From positions 151,122 to 215,121 of the forward strand of contig JBAJFG010000255.1 of assembly GCA_037903475.1 (NCBI GenBank): DNA of 64,000 nt, read 5' to 3'. A model generated the notes under the pieces. It was not told the DNA's origin. It searched no databases and saw nothing but the letters and a program-made list of their open reading frames with translations. A program made the translations under genes and the position numbers. The stretch comes from Ancylostoma caninum (lineage: Eukaryota; Nematoda; Chromadorea; Rhabditida; Ancylostomatidae). How positions within the stretch are numbered: the first letter of the stretch is position 1; each line of letters opens with the position of its first letter. Positions 11,101 to 22,659 of this stretch are shown piece after piece.

Positions 11101-14100
11101 AAGCACAGTCTTGCGGCTATCATTCCTGACGTGCAGTGAAGGGCCACATGCCCTATCTGCCAAAAAATTTTACATACTGTAGTGTGATTGTTACCCACCT
11201 TCAACGTCAACGAGTAAACGAATCAGTTCCGGAATTCCGATGGATGGGTGGGTGTCGTTCAGTTGAATGGCGACCTAAAACCAAAACTAATACCTGCAGT
11301 AACAAGAGAAACAAACAAACAAAATAAAAAAGACAACACCTTATCTGGGAAGGTATCGAAATTGACACGAATAGCATCACGGCAACCGTATTTGCTTGAC
11401 TTGAAACGTCTAATGATATCTTGAAGAGTAGCGGCTACCAGGAAGTACTGTTGTTTTAGGCGAAGTTCTTTTCCAATAAACACCTGGAAAAACACACAGA
11501 TACATCTCTTACCTTGAAAACTGAAAACTTAACATACATTATCATTGGGATACAGCACTCGGGTGATGTTTTCTGAAATGTTACGGTCCATAACAGCTTG
11601 CACATAGTCACCATCGTTGAAGAATTTGAGGTGGAAATGATTTTCAGCCTAAAATGAGGGCATATCGAATGAACAAAGATATGAAATCTTTTGAAAAAGG
11701 AGCGCTTTGTAATCACAGGTTTCGGAGAAAAATGAGTATGCCACGTTGGTTGGGAAAAATTACCTTGGCGCTCCAAAGACGTAGAGTGTTTACAACATTG
11801 TTACGGTATCCAGGGACTGGAGTGTCGTACGGCATCGCAAAGACAACTTGCGTGTCCACCCATTGCGACTGTAAACAAGGAATAATCATAAGAAGCTAGT
11901 ATATTAGGATATTATTAATCCTAAAATAGAGCAGTCAAGTGGTAACAGTATTTCCGAAGAAAAGAAATCTGTGGGAATAAGGGATGTACGCACAATTTGC
12001 GGCGTACTGGTAAGAAATGTCAAAGTTCCACAAGAAAGCATGACGAAACATGACCAGTCACGGCTTCAAAACCTACTACGAGGCGTGAACAATGACTCTT
12101 TTCTCACCCTTCCTTTCGCGTCCTTTACAACCCTTCCGTGGAAGTTGACCGGCAGCATGTACTCTGGTCTGGCCTTCTCCCAAGGGTTTCCAAATCGTAG
12201 CCAGTCATCAGGCTCTTCTACCTAAAACATTATCTGGTATCATCCGACTTGAAGAGCAAAATTTACAGTAACAGAAAAACATGAAAAAAATAAGGGAGAT
12301 TTGATTAAAGAGATCCTGTAGCTAAGTAAGTTGGAGTTGTCCCCCGCCCAGACAAATATTAGGAGACTCATTATTCATAAACATGAAATTAGAAGGAAAA
12401 GATCCGTGGAGATATTCTTTTTAACAGCCCACTTAAGTAATCATACTGATTAGCATTGGGCCAGCTAACACTACTAAAAGCATGCGATTAAGTGTTACTG
12501 TTTGCCGTTAAGATGGCAAGTTGGTTGCTGAAGAAAAGAATACAGCCGGAAGAGGTCATACAAAACATAGTTTAACTAGCCGAATGAGCTGCTGCGGTCA
12601 AACTGCGGCGAAATCAATGTGTTCATCATAGATTAGACAGTTCCCACTACTATCGAAAAATGAACAAATCCGTACACGTAGCCTATAAATCTTCAAACGC
12701 AGACTCCACATCCAAAAAAATCAAAAATATACATGCAGGTGATCTTTTACATTAACTTTTGGCTACTTCAGAGGCAGCAGATGCAAGAAAACACTCAACA
12801 AATACTGCCCAGAAGATTAGGTACTAAGCTGCCCTTATCTAAAGCTGCACCCGAAACACACCTGCCAGCCGTCTTTAATCAGCTGCTTGAAGATTCCATA
12901 CTCGTATCGAAGACCATATCCGTATGCTGGTATACCCAATGTAGCCATAGAGTCAAGGAAGCAGGCAGCAAGACGTCCAAGACCACCATTTCCAAGACCG
13001 GCGTCCTCCTCGATCTCCTGCAGCTCTTCGATCTCCAAGCCAAGCTGCAATGGAACCCGTTACATGTGCAGATGGGTTTGAGATCAATGAACAATTCTAG
13101 TCCACCATCATGGAATCTTCGTGTGTTTTGTAGAGAGACCGCGATTTTTTTCTTTTAAATTTTTTTATCTGATTACAGTTAAGATGTTAAGTAGATTACT
13201 ATTTTCTTGCAATGTCTATAGCTTGTAATGCAGAAATGCGTGACAACAGAAATGAGGCACCTTGTCACTTTGTAACACCATCTATGTGGTAATCTGATGA
13301 TTTTTTGGTCTCTCGAAAAAAAAAACAGAAAGAAAAACGATCACGTTTCCTCCTCCTGGACCAGCAACTAATTTTTTCTCTTCTAATTATTTTGTCACCC
13401 CTGCTCCCCACTGTTGAATTTTTCTCAAGACTCGATCTCGAAACACGTCGCATGCATTCCTATGAGCTGCACTACTCAGACACTCGGGCGGTTGAACCGC
13501 AGCAGGAACACGCTGGTCCCCGCCCATTTTTTGAATTTGGGGGCGATAGCGGCACGTTTCCTCGTGCAGCACGTCCTCTCTTCCTCCCAGCACGTGCCGC
13601 GATCATCCCGCAGGCGCGCCACGTGCGCATTTGCGTGGGCACGCAAATTCGAAAATCGATCGATTCAAGTCGACGCCGCTGAAGCTGCGGCTTATTTCAT
13701 TAACGGTTTCATTAACTTCTTTCTTCATTTCCTTCTTTCCCTCTCCCTGCCTCCCTCCTTTCCTCCCTCTCTCTCTCTCTCCCTCTCTATCTTTATCGCT
13801 GTTTATCTCCCCGCGCTGTATTTTCTGTTGTTCTGTATTTTCTTTTTGTATCGTTGAGCATCTCGTTTCTTTCTCGGTTTTGTTTTATGGCGTTCAGCTT
13901 TCCGTTTCGTTCTTTATTCAATGAAAGTATAGGTTTGTCTTGCGTCATGAGATGTTGTCCCTTATGAGGGACCAATGCTCTCGCACCACCAACAGTGACC
14001 TTCAGCGCCTCTATCAAAAGATGACTGAGGGATCTACAGGAAGCTCCAAATGTCCGCAGTCAAGAGGGCGTGGCCACGGCGCGGCTCCTTGATCAGACAC

Positions 14101-17100
14101 AGGCGCTCTCTATGCTGCCTCTGGCTTCTCTGACTCTGCAGCCAACCAGTGGCAGCATGCCGAGCGCCTGTGTCTCTGTCTAAAGCCGCGTCGTGGCCAC
14201 GTCCCTCTGGGTGTGGGTCGTATGGCGCGATTCTTCGGGTGGCACTATAGAGAGACTGAGTCTGTAGCGCGCTACTACCACCCGATTAGGTCATGCGTCG
14301 CGGTTTGCCTGGATCTGCCTAACGGAGCAACTCGTCCGCCGCTATTATCCGACAATGGAAGAGAGCCTACGGAGTTGCAAATAACTCTACGTAACAAAGC
14401 CCTGCAGTAAAGTTTCACTTCTACATATACGCTGCGCTTTTATATAGAATTGATGGTGTTTTGAAAAAAAAAACAAATCTTTACATAGGTCAACTTAACG
14501 TCAGGTATTCAACCTCAGTAGGAGTCATTCCTAGCACCCCTGAAATGCCCAAGAACACCAGAAAGCCACTAGTTCGCGTAATTCAATTATTAAGCAGTTT
14601 GAAAGATCTTCGTATTAGAAATATCTGTTGGGATGTTCCAGAAAACTTCCTATCTAACAGTGTCTTCACGTGGGTTCCGTAGAAATTTCTTTGTTTTGAC
14701 AGTACATTTCACTTGGTTATTCAGGTGAGCTTTATGTCCAAAACTATCGTCCATCCGTGTACCGTAAAAACCGCTAGTACCGCTAGATCAACGTTCTTCT
14801 CTACGGTCGGATGATGACTGGATGCCGAGTTGGTCTGTAAGACTGACCAAGGCAAACCGCGACGCGTGACCGTAACTGGGTGGTAATAGTGCGCTCACAT
14901 CCCGTCTGTCCATAGTGCCACCCGAAGAATCGCGCCATACGACCGCCCCCCCGTCCCTCTTGACTGCGGACATTTGGAGCTTCCTGTACACACCGGTGGG
15001 GTGTTATTGTTTGTTTTATCCACTACTGTACCCATTTCACCTCCTTTGCTTAGGTTCCCATGTGCTGAGAGAATATCGGAACTCTTTTATGATCCTGTCG
15101 CTTGTAAGGTTAATTTCACTGGCCTGATGGAAGCGCACAGAATTGCCTTGTCAAGTTTTGGCCTACACACCCCCACTTGAGGTACACTTAATACTTGTTG
15201 TGATTATGACTGCGCTTCGGTAGAATTTAACAGTCAGTCTCTTTTTTCCAGTTCAAGATTATCAATTCTAGGAAAAATCTGCTCTAATGGGATTCGCTGG
15301 AAAAGAGAGAAGAACTCCTCACAGGACGTAGTCTATGCTGAGGAGGAGGGATCTTCCATGTTCGGAAGAATACTTGTTTTCGCGCACAGCTTGGAATGCG
15401 CGAAATTTTCGCCGACCCTGAAGTCCTTGCCAAAAGGCCTACTAGGTACTATTATTATGGATTCCTTCCTTTGCGATGCTTTTGTGTAATGATGCAATAA
15501 AACTGCGTCACTACAACATTGTCTCTTTGTTTTTGTGCTCCATTAGCACCATTTTGTTTGTTATTCGCATTTTTGTTCACCTCAAGTTGGTCGTTTGCTT
15601 TCTTCTGCTCTCTCATACCGTTTTTTTTCGTGTGTTCATCGTGTTGTTTTTCATAATAAAGTGAACAATTTGTGGGGTTCCATTGCGGATTTGCAATAAA
15701 TTGAGTTCACATTTTAATTTGTCGCTCTTTGGCAGTGTCCGGCTGCGTCACAGTTACTTCCTGAGCCGCTTTTTGGACCTGAAGCTGACCCAGAGCCGAA
15801 CGCCTCCTTTTGTTCCTGGCGGTTGAACCGCAGCCTTAATAGGCCACGTTCCACTACGGTACCAGGTAGTGGCGGGTTCCGCCATAAAAAAGTTGCTTTG
15901 AACCGCAAATACAACTGCGGTTCAATTCGGTTTCTCCTGCGGTTCAACCGCGCGAGTGTCTGAGTAGTCACAAGCGTGGTTCACAGCGGACACAGAAACT
16001 GCCACAAAAATGAGAAGGCACTGCACGTTCAACCACATTCAACATGTGCATAACTTAGACAGCCAACTACCTTCTTGATTTTCAAAATAAATTTCAATTA
16101 CTGCATCTTGTCAAGCTCAAAAACTTAGTTGGCTACTAATAGAAACTCGATTACTATGAATAAAATTGAAAAAATTCCTCCAAGAAATGAAGGCTCAACA
16201 CTCCGCTTACCCAAAAAAAGTATAGTATTGAATGACTCAGCAACCGCAGACTAATCTGATATTCTAAGGTGCGCCTTCCCGTAAAGCTTTGATGGTTCAC
16301 ACATGAAAAAAAAACAGTACTAATTAGAAGTACACTTACTGCGAAAAACACGACAAAAACCTCGGCCTTTCTGAAAAGACCATTATTCACCCCCTGATTA
16401 TCAAACTTTAATATATTGCTTTTTTCCACTAAAAAATAATCAGTAGCGCAACATTCGGCCCTGTCCAAAAAGCAAGCACCCGGAATAGCAAATAGAAGCG
16501 ATAACGTTATCGATTGTAAACAAAAGATACCTGATAGAGTGCTTCATCAACAGTGGCCTGGAGTCCAAGGTTCATCATGGTGTTTGACAGCGTACGACCC
16601 ATGTAGAACTCAAGAGAGAGGTAGTAGACTCTCTAAATATGATAAAACTGTATTGAACTTGGTTATAGTGCTGAAAAATACTGAAGTTCCGGGATTCATA
16701 ACCAGTATCTTAGGTGTAATTCAAACGAATTTTCAAATTAAAACATGAAATAATCGGTGTGATCAGATTTAATTCTCGAATTTTAACATGAAGAGATCCC
16801 TCCGTTGACTTTTGCGCATCTGTACATCTATAGAGCAATTTGTTCAGACTACAATGTTCCAAACGCGCAGCTGACGCTCGCACGCATCTCGTACAAATCT
16901 TCCTTAGATTGCTATTGTTGTGATCAAACCTCAATAAATTCGCCAATTCCCTTACCTTGGGATCCTTTTCATAGTAGTACTGCTGTGTGCGAATCCATCT
17001 GCTTACAAGGTGATCTCTGACAGTATTGGCGAGGGCCATATAGTAGTCTCGAGGCGTTGCAACATTACGATCCTAAAAATATAAATATTGAATTACTGAA

Positions 17101-20100
17101 AGTATTGAGTTTCTCGTAGAATCTGCTGAAAAATCCACAAATTTCCCCCTCGTCAATATTTGAAGAATTCAAAGAAAATTCCCACTGATGTATTTTACAA
17201 GTTTGTGAGATGCAGCAACTAGATTCCATAGTAGGCACGAGCGACTCGAATAGGTGTTATTTAGGCACTATTCGGCTAGTTCTGCCCCAAAATTTTGAAA
17301 TGAAAACTTTCGCCCAAACTTCGCCTAGGGGGCTTACTTGAGGTGCTGAACACGAATGTCGTATCCATTTTGTACCGTAACTCCGTTTTTGTAGGGTTAC
17401 GGTGGGTATAGTGTGGATACGGTATCCCACAGAATCCTCTCAAATTTTGTATAGAGGGGTTGTTTTGGGCGCTGATCACGAATATCGTATCCGTTTTGTA
17501 CCGTAACCTCATTTCCATAGAGATACGGTAGTTTTACGGTGGGAAATTGGGAGAAAATGCCGATTTCGGGAAGAAAATGAAGCATGCATGCAAAATAAAG
17601 TTATATTCGTTATCAGCGCCTAAGACAACCCCTCTATGCAAAGTTTGAGAGGATTCTGTGAGATACCGTATCCGCGGTATACCTACCATAACCTTATAGA
17701 AACGGAGTTATGATATAAAATAGATACGATATTCGTGGTCAGCACCTCAAATAACCCCAGTACACGAAGTTCGGGCGGAACTTTTTTATATCGAAATTTT
17801 TGGGGCAGAACTAGCCGAATAGTGCCGTTATTTATTATGGTTTCTTGATCGTTGACCGAATTATAGTCGGTGTCCAATTAGATAATTGTCGTATGGTGAC
17901 AGTGTGTCACAAGTAGTGTTTTCCCGACTGGACTATATTTACAGTCCTTGTCGAAAAGATAGACGGATTGCGCGTGCGGTTTCATATCGTCGCGGTCACA
18001 GAATCGCGGTGGGACCTACTGGACCCTCTCACTTGGAGCATGCACTCTCCGCATCCATCGTTCAGGTCCCGCCGCGTTTCTGCAGTGACGGAATCCGTCT
18101 ATCTTTTCGACAAGGACTGTACGTAGTAAATACGCAAGTGCCATTTTCTACTGCTTGATATATTATATTCCAATGAGGCGGGCCCGTTCGCACGCGCCAC
18201 ATCACGGGATTGACCAGAATGGAATTGAAATAAGCGTACACGCAGCCAATCTACGACGCCTGCGGGTGAATCTCGACTTCTGAAGTCTCTTATGTAATAA
18301 AACTCTGAGAAATTAATTAAGAATTTCATTCGTGGTAAGACTACACAGTCACTACACTTTTACCTCCAACGTCCTAATGATATTCAGGGCAGCCAAGCCG
18401 CCTCGGAAATTCAGTGACCATCGGGCACTCACACCCGACTGCGCAGCGTGCGTTGTTTCAACAAGCTTTGATCACTAGCTCCATTCACAGAAGAAAAAAC
18501 TTCGGAATTCACAAAGAGAACTCCGTACTAGAGATCTGTGTCACTGCACTCCCAATTTCTGCTAGAGGCTTCACATTTCTTTCTGATCTCTAAGAAGAAG
18601 CTCTTAACATAAACAAATTACCTTGAAAGAAATTATCTCTCTACTTTTTGCTGTAGACGTCTGCACGATAAGGTTAGTGCGAGTGCACGTGAATTACTAC
18701 GAAAGCATGACCAACACGTCACTTCTTTGTACTTCTGCATAAGCGCTTCTGCATAAGCGCGCACTTTGGAGAGTGTGACCTTCAAAGTTCATTGAAACGA
18801 TCACTTCCTCATTCGTTGTTTGTTCTGCAAGCTATTTTTGCAAATTTTCGCCACTGTCTGTAGAATTGAAAATTTCGAAAACAATAGAAGTGATTCGTAC
18901 TTGGAAGATGACGACCTCTACACGCAATTTTACAACGGGCTTGTTTTTAGGTAGAGAAAATGAGAGAGGGAATTTCCAATGTTTCTGTTTCGAAATATGA
19001 GAAAAAAAAAGAATCTCCAGCTGAATGTCACCTCCGGGCAATGGGTTACCCCATATGTGAGCTCACAAAAACTGCAACCATTTTATACTCTCGAAGTCAT
19101 GTTATGTCACATTCCTGAGTTTACGGTTGGACTACGGTTGGGAGGTAAGCCGTTTGGACTACTTCGGACGTTGGACAAGGCGTCAAATAAGGACACCAAA
19201 GAAAACGAAAATGGCATTGCAGTATAGAATGAGCACCAGGGCGCAGCACTAGGTAGTCAGTGTCGATTGGGAAGTACTAAGTCCAGTCGGATTCCGAAAT
19301 GGGCTACTAAGTACCTACACACTAGGGTTCTTTCAGGAGAAGCAGATAGCACTAAAAAAGTGACTTAAATAAGCGTTAGTGAGACGACGAATGATGTTTC
19401 AGCAAGAAATGCGTACCATCTAGCGAATACAGCCTAAATCATCTCAAATTCAAGCTAAAATCCTCGAAAAACCGATCTCAGTGCGGAACTGTTTGATGCC
19501 GCTAGAACTCGTTGAAGCTTGTTATAGGACCTGTCAGATACAAGAAATTGTCATTGGAGCGCGGTTTTTTCTCTCAAACCTGGAACTTTCCCAGGAAATT
19601 TCTCTCGTTTGGGGAAGTGTTCCGGTGCGCTGTCAACTCCAAGAAATGCGCCGAGGTGGTACCAACTCTCCCCCAGAGTGGCATCTTTTGTTTTTGAGAA
19701 ACCGTCTTCGTTTTTGAAAAAAACCGTCATTAATGGTCAAAAAATGGTCAAAAACCACTTTTTGACCATTAATGACGGTTTTTCTCAAAAACGAACGGTG
19801 CCACTCTGGGGGGGGATACTCGTTGGTATAGTGCGCATCTACAGTCAAAATTCCAACATGATACGTCTCCTACAGGTTGAGCAACACCAGATTATCACTG
19901 GAGCGCACCAGAGTGCAGGGTAGGGATGGAGTTGATGGTTGAACAACGGTGGTCTGTAGCCACGAGTTTGATGATCCTCCAGAAGTGCTTCTCTGAAGTC
20001 TGCTTGTCTCTAACATCAGTAGACGGTTAGCGGTTGGCTACGCCCCGGACACTGGTGCTAAGCCCCCTGAATCTGCAGAACGCTACTAAGTCCTGGTGGT

Positions 20101-21194
20101 CAATGACCACCTGGTGCTGCGCCCTGATGAGCACCTCTACCCTAACTCTCTCCCATGATCTATAGTCCGTTTCAAAAACGATGATAGTTGAGTATTTAAG
20201 CCTATGGCCTGCATTTCTCGCCTGTCTCTCCAAAAACGACACTATTTCGCGCGCTTTCTCTTTCTCCAATATCTCCACAACTATGTTCCCCAGTGGAACA
20301 TACTATACCTCAAGATTAAGCGAAGTTGCAGTTCAGATTTCGAGGCCAAAAGCGAAGTAACCCATTCAAAAAAAAAACTCACAATAATTCTTCGCGACCA
20401 CGCGTTGAATGAAGCACTCGCTCTGTCATTACACCCAATACGTTGAATCACTACGATTTTTGTAATATACGGTAGATTTCATTCGTCGAGACCCACGGCA
20501 GGCGCAGCACCACACGCAACGCTGCACTCTGATTGTCTGCACGTCCACAAATATAATTGACGTCATTGTCGTCGCTCTTGAATAATACTGTTGCTCCCTG
20601 TTCGTACCAGCTGGATAAACGCCAACATCATAACGTGACCACTGCACGCGATGGCATCCACACGGGACCAACCACCTCTGGGTGGCTTCCTTGTGCGCGG
20701 TCGCGTCATCGCGTCGCGACGAAGTATAAACACAGCTTTTACTGACTGCATCCTTCGTTTGAGCCCCGCTGCGATTTTCGGTCCGAACGCTATGGAGCCG
20801 CATGCACAATCTGTCAATTATATAAATTGACCGATTGTAAGTGCACCGTGGCGGATTACGCTAATGATTTTTTTTTTCGTTTTTTTTTCCAAGTACGGTT
20901 CGCGAAACCCTAATCAGTGCTAGTGCGTGAATGAACAATGGATTATTCCGACTTCTCGTGTCCAACTAGAAGTTTTTTTGTGGGAAACAAGAACTGCAGC
21001 GCAACTCATTTCCCAGTTCATCGTCTCTGCACCGAAAACGTCACCGCTCTCACCTTGATGATAGAGAAATGAAGATGTCTGTTGAACGCCTTCTTGATGT
21101 TGCTCACGTTCTCCACCTGTGCTATGCCGCGAACGCTGATCTGCTTGCGGCGATCATAATCGGTCATCATCACGGCCCTAGGGTAGCCATCCAT
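8155..21194 (-). CDS. pygl-1: Glycogen phosphorylase, complete, 21 exons, 858 aa
   Basis: Glycogen phosphorylase (GT35 family) removes glucose from glycogen by phosphorolysis, giving glucose-1-phosphate, using pyridoxal phosphate in the cytosol. Exons, 5' to 3' on the minus strand: 21194-21054, 17072-16956, 16632-16531, 13044-12862, 12221-12108, 11868-11764, 11648-11538, 11483-11340, 11274-11199, 11053-10890, 10824-10744, 10668-10577, 10250-10136, 10069-9887, 9825-9700, 9634-9536, 9170-9048, 8987-8883, 8808-8740, 8599-8462 and 8343-8155 (TAA). Every junction is GT-AG and in phase. RKQISVRG near residue 20 carries the regulatory serine; [14 protein letters not shown] is near 136; YGGK/AAPGY spans 615-623; [10 protein letters not shown] carries the PLP lysine, about K690. 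Length fits the family (about 840-880). The start at 21194 sits 8 bases after a CCATAG acceptor, suggesting trans-splicing; Met at 21170 or 21167 is an alternative. Introns 1 and 3 are 4.0 and 3.5 kb and hold foldback elements. It looks intact. Confidence 0.96.
8397..8416. repeat. C-rich homopolymer tract in intron 20
   Basis: A run of about 14 C, one T, then five C in the pygl-1 intron between 8344 and 8461. G-runs of similar length on the plus strand occur near 24633 and 25654. These are sites where assembly errors or length polymorphism are likely. Confidence 0.8.
14035..14988. mobile_element. TA-flanked foldback element, nested
   Basis: The left end TACAGGAAGCTCC is mirrored by GGAGCTTCCTGTA at the right end. 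Beyond that the arms continue for about 200 bases: the GCAGTCAAGAGGG, GGTCGTATGGCGCG and CGTCGCGGTTTGCCT blocks recur inverted. The left arm is interrupted by a smaller palindromic insertion at 14067-14203. The TA at each end fits a Tc1/mariner-type duplication. It lies within the element at 13481. Confidence 0.65.
14067..14203. mobile_element. Small palindromic element inserted in a foldback arm
   Basis: The left arm starts GCGTGGCCACGGCGCGGCT and contains ACACAGGCGCTC. The right arm is inverted, with GAGCGCCTGTGT and AGCCGCGTCGTGGCCACG. The sequence on either side rejoins to match the other, uninterrupted arm at 14938-14960, so this is an insertion younger than the host element. A similar palindrome, with GCGCGGCTC and GAGCCGCGC arms, occurs at about 51000-51075. 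Confidence 0.6.
17264..17826. mobile_element. hAT-like foldback element with 8-bp target duplication
   Basis: Both ends read GGCACTATTCGGCTAGTTCT (right end inverted), and the arms extend about 260 bases over nearly the whole 563-base element. The eight bases GTTATTTA directly precede the left end and directly follow the right end, which is a perfect target-site duplication of the size typical of hAT elements. No ORF of note is present. It lies in pygl-1 intron 1. Confidence 0.85.
17940..18121. mobile_element. 182-base TA-flanked MITE
   Basis: The left end is TACAGTCCTTGTCGAAAAGA and the right end is its exact reverse complement; the perfect arms continue through a GACGGATT block. The TA at each end fits Tc1/mariner-type insertion. 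A diverged relative starts at 62564. It lies in pygl-1 intron 1. Confidence 0.8.
19661..19827. mobile_element. Short foldback element
   Basis: The outer arms are ACCAACTCTCCCCCAGAGTG and an inverted counterpart ending TTGGT. The inner arms carry AACCGTCATTAATGGTCAAA and its reverse complement. The whole 167-base unit can form a long hairpin. It lies in pygl-1 intron 1. Confidence 0.65.
20160..20320. repeat. Dispersed repeat, copy 2
   Basis: Similar in the same orientation to 5245-5420, sharing TAGTTGAGTATTT, GCCTGCATTTCTCGCCT and GGAACATACTATACC. It lies in pygl-1 intron 1. The class is not determined. Confidence 0.6.
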
Positions 21195-21471
21195 CTTTCG
21201 ATCTATGGCAGAAATTAGTATTATTAACGAGTATTGCGATACGGCGAGTTGCACACCACGGAAAGGGCATTAGAAGTTAAAGCCACCACGATTTCTTCTC
21301 ATCCACAGTGATCTGTGGGAATTCTGTGCGTGACCCGCATGCAGTGGGGTTTAGATGTAGCAATCAGGGAAATTTTCATTTTTGAGATGAGTTGTGTTAT
21401 GTGTGCGGGATCATCAGAGCATCACAACTGCGAAGGAAATACAAGAGGTAATCGCACAACTAAAGAAAGTA

Positions 21472-21745
21472 TTGGTGGACGGCGATGTGCGTTCTCCACG
21501 AACTCGGGAACCACGCAGCGCGGCCGCGCCGCTCGCGCCGGAATCGCCACCATGATAGCAACACAGGGTCTTCTTGACCGTTTTTCATCGTATTTGATGT
21601 CGGTTATCAAGAAAACAAAAATCAAGAAAACCCAGTGGTTTGCCATCACGATTCCAGCGCGAGCGGCGCGGTCGCGCAGCGTGCTTCCCGAGCCCGCGCA
21701 AAGCGCACTTAAATCGACGCTGAGCATATACGCATCCATCGCCCT
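21472..21745. mobile_element. MITE of the 2543 family, 5' of pygl-1
   Basis: Inverted arms: left about 21472-21552, right about 21648-21745, sharing CTCGGGAA, CACGC and GCGCCGCTCGCG. The outer motif resembles GCGTCGAT as in the other family members. It sits about 280 bases upstream of the pygl-1 start codon, so it may lie in or next to that promoter. Confidence 0.65.
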
Positions 21746-22380
21746 CCCGAGGCCACATTTGGAGTTTCAATACTTCGCACATAGGTAAAAGCTTCTAATA
21801 AATACGTTTTATATAGTTGTGAAACTCTTAGATCCCTTTACGAGCAACATAGTGCGCAAAGGAAGTGAAAATTTCCCGGAGATGCTGTCTCTGGGTTCAA
21901 CATGCATTCAGTTTCTCGTTGCATTCTTTCTAATCGGTTCTGGAGCTAAGTGCATCAAAGTTTCAGCGTCTAGTTAGCCGTGTTGAGCTCAAGAAAAAAA
22001 GGGGCGGTGCCGCTGTTGCACGATTGGTGGACTAAGCCACCTACTCCCGCTCTTCAGAGTCATCTTGCCCGCCTTCGCGTAAATCTGCCCTCTTCGTATG
22101 CGAACTGCGAACAATTTGATAATAAAGAACGGGAAGAGGTTTTGCAAGGCCCCGTCCCGTTTTAATTAACAATGCTCACACGCCCTATCTATTTCATTAC
22201 GATTTATTCGAATTAAAAACGATGGATCACATGAACCATGCTGAGTAGATCATGCAAGTTGATTAGGCAGCAGCCAGAACATCTATGTAGGTATTCTTTA
22301 TGCGTTTCATACAGGATCTAAGGTTTAGGAACACCTTTGAACTGAAGAACCAAGCATACTTCACATCCTAAATCTTCATA

Positions 22381-22658
22381 TATACAGTGAACGTCGATCT
22401 AGCTGTTAAATTTGCGGACTTGAGCATGCAGTGCATCGCGACTGCGCCGCGTGCTGGGATCGCTAGTCCTAATGACTCGTTCTTCCATATTTAGTGTTTC
22501 TTCGTATTAAAAACCACCAAATAAGGCAAAAAAACCTATGATAGCTACGATCAGCTGCTAAGTGTAGCATGAAATAGGGACCCCAGCACGCGGCGCGGTC
22601 GCGCTGCTGTCGCCGCTCAGGCCCGCAAACTCATCGCCTCCATCTACGCTCATTATAC
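22381..22658. mobile_element. MITE of the 2543 family
   Basis: The left end reads TATACAGTGAACGTCGAT; the right arm ends inverted with ATCTACGCTCATTATAC. The arms share TTTGCGG and GCGCCGCGTGCTGGG. It is about 278 bases and TA-flanked like its relatives. Confidence 0.7.
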
Positions 22659-22659
22659 A

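Larger units (their letters stand above)
13481..15972. mobile_element. 2.5-kb inverted-repeat element in pygl-1 intron 3
   Basis: Its left end begins ACTACTCAGACACTCG followed by a GGTTGAACCGCAG block, and its right end is the reverse complement of the same blocks. Arms are about 40 bases with few mismatches. The interior holds a CT-rich tract (about 13737-13800), no recognisable transposase, and the nested foldback elements at 14035 and 14067. I found no convincing target duplication, so the ends are approximate. Confidence 0.5.
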
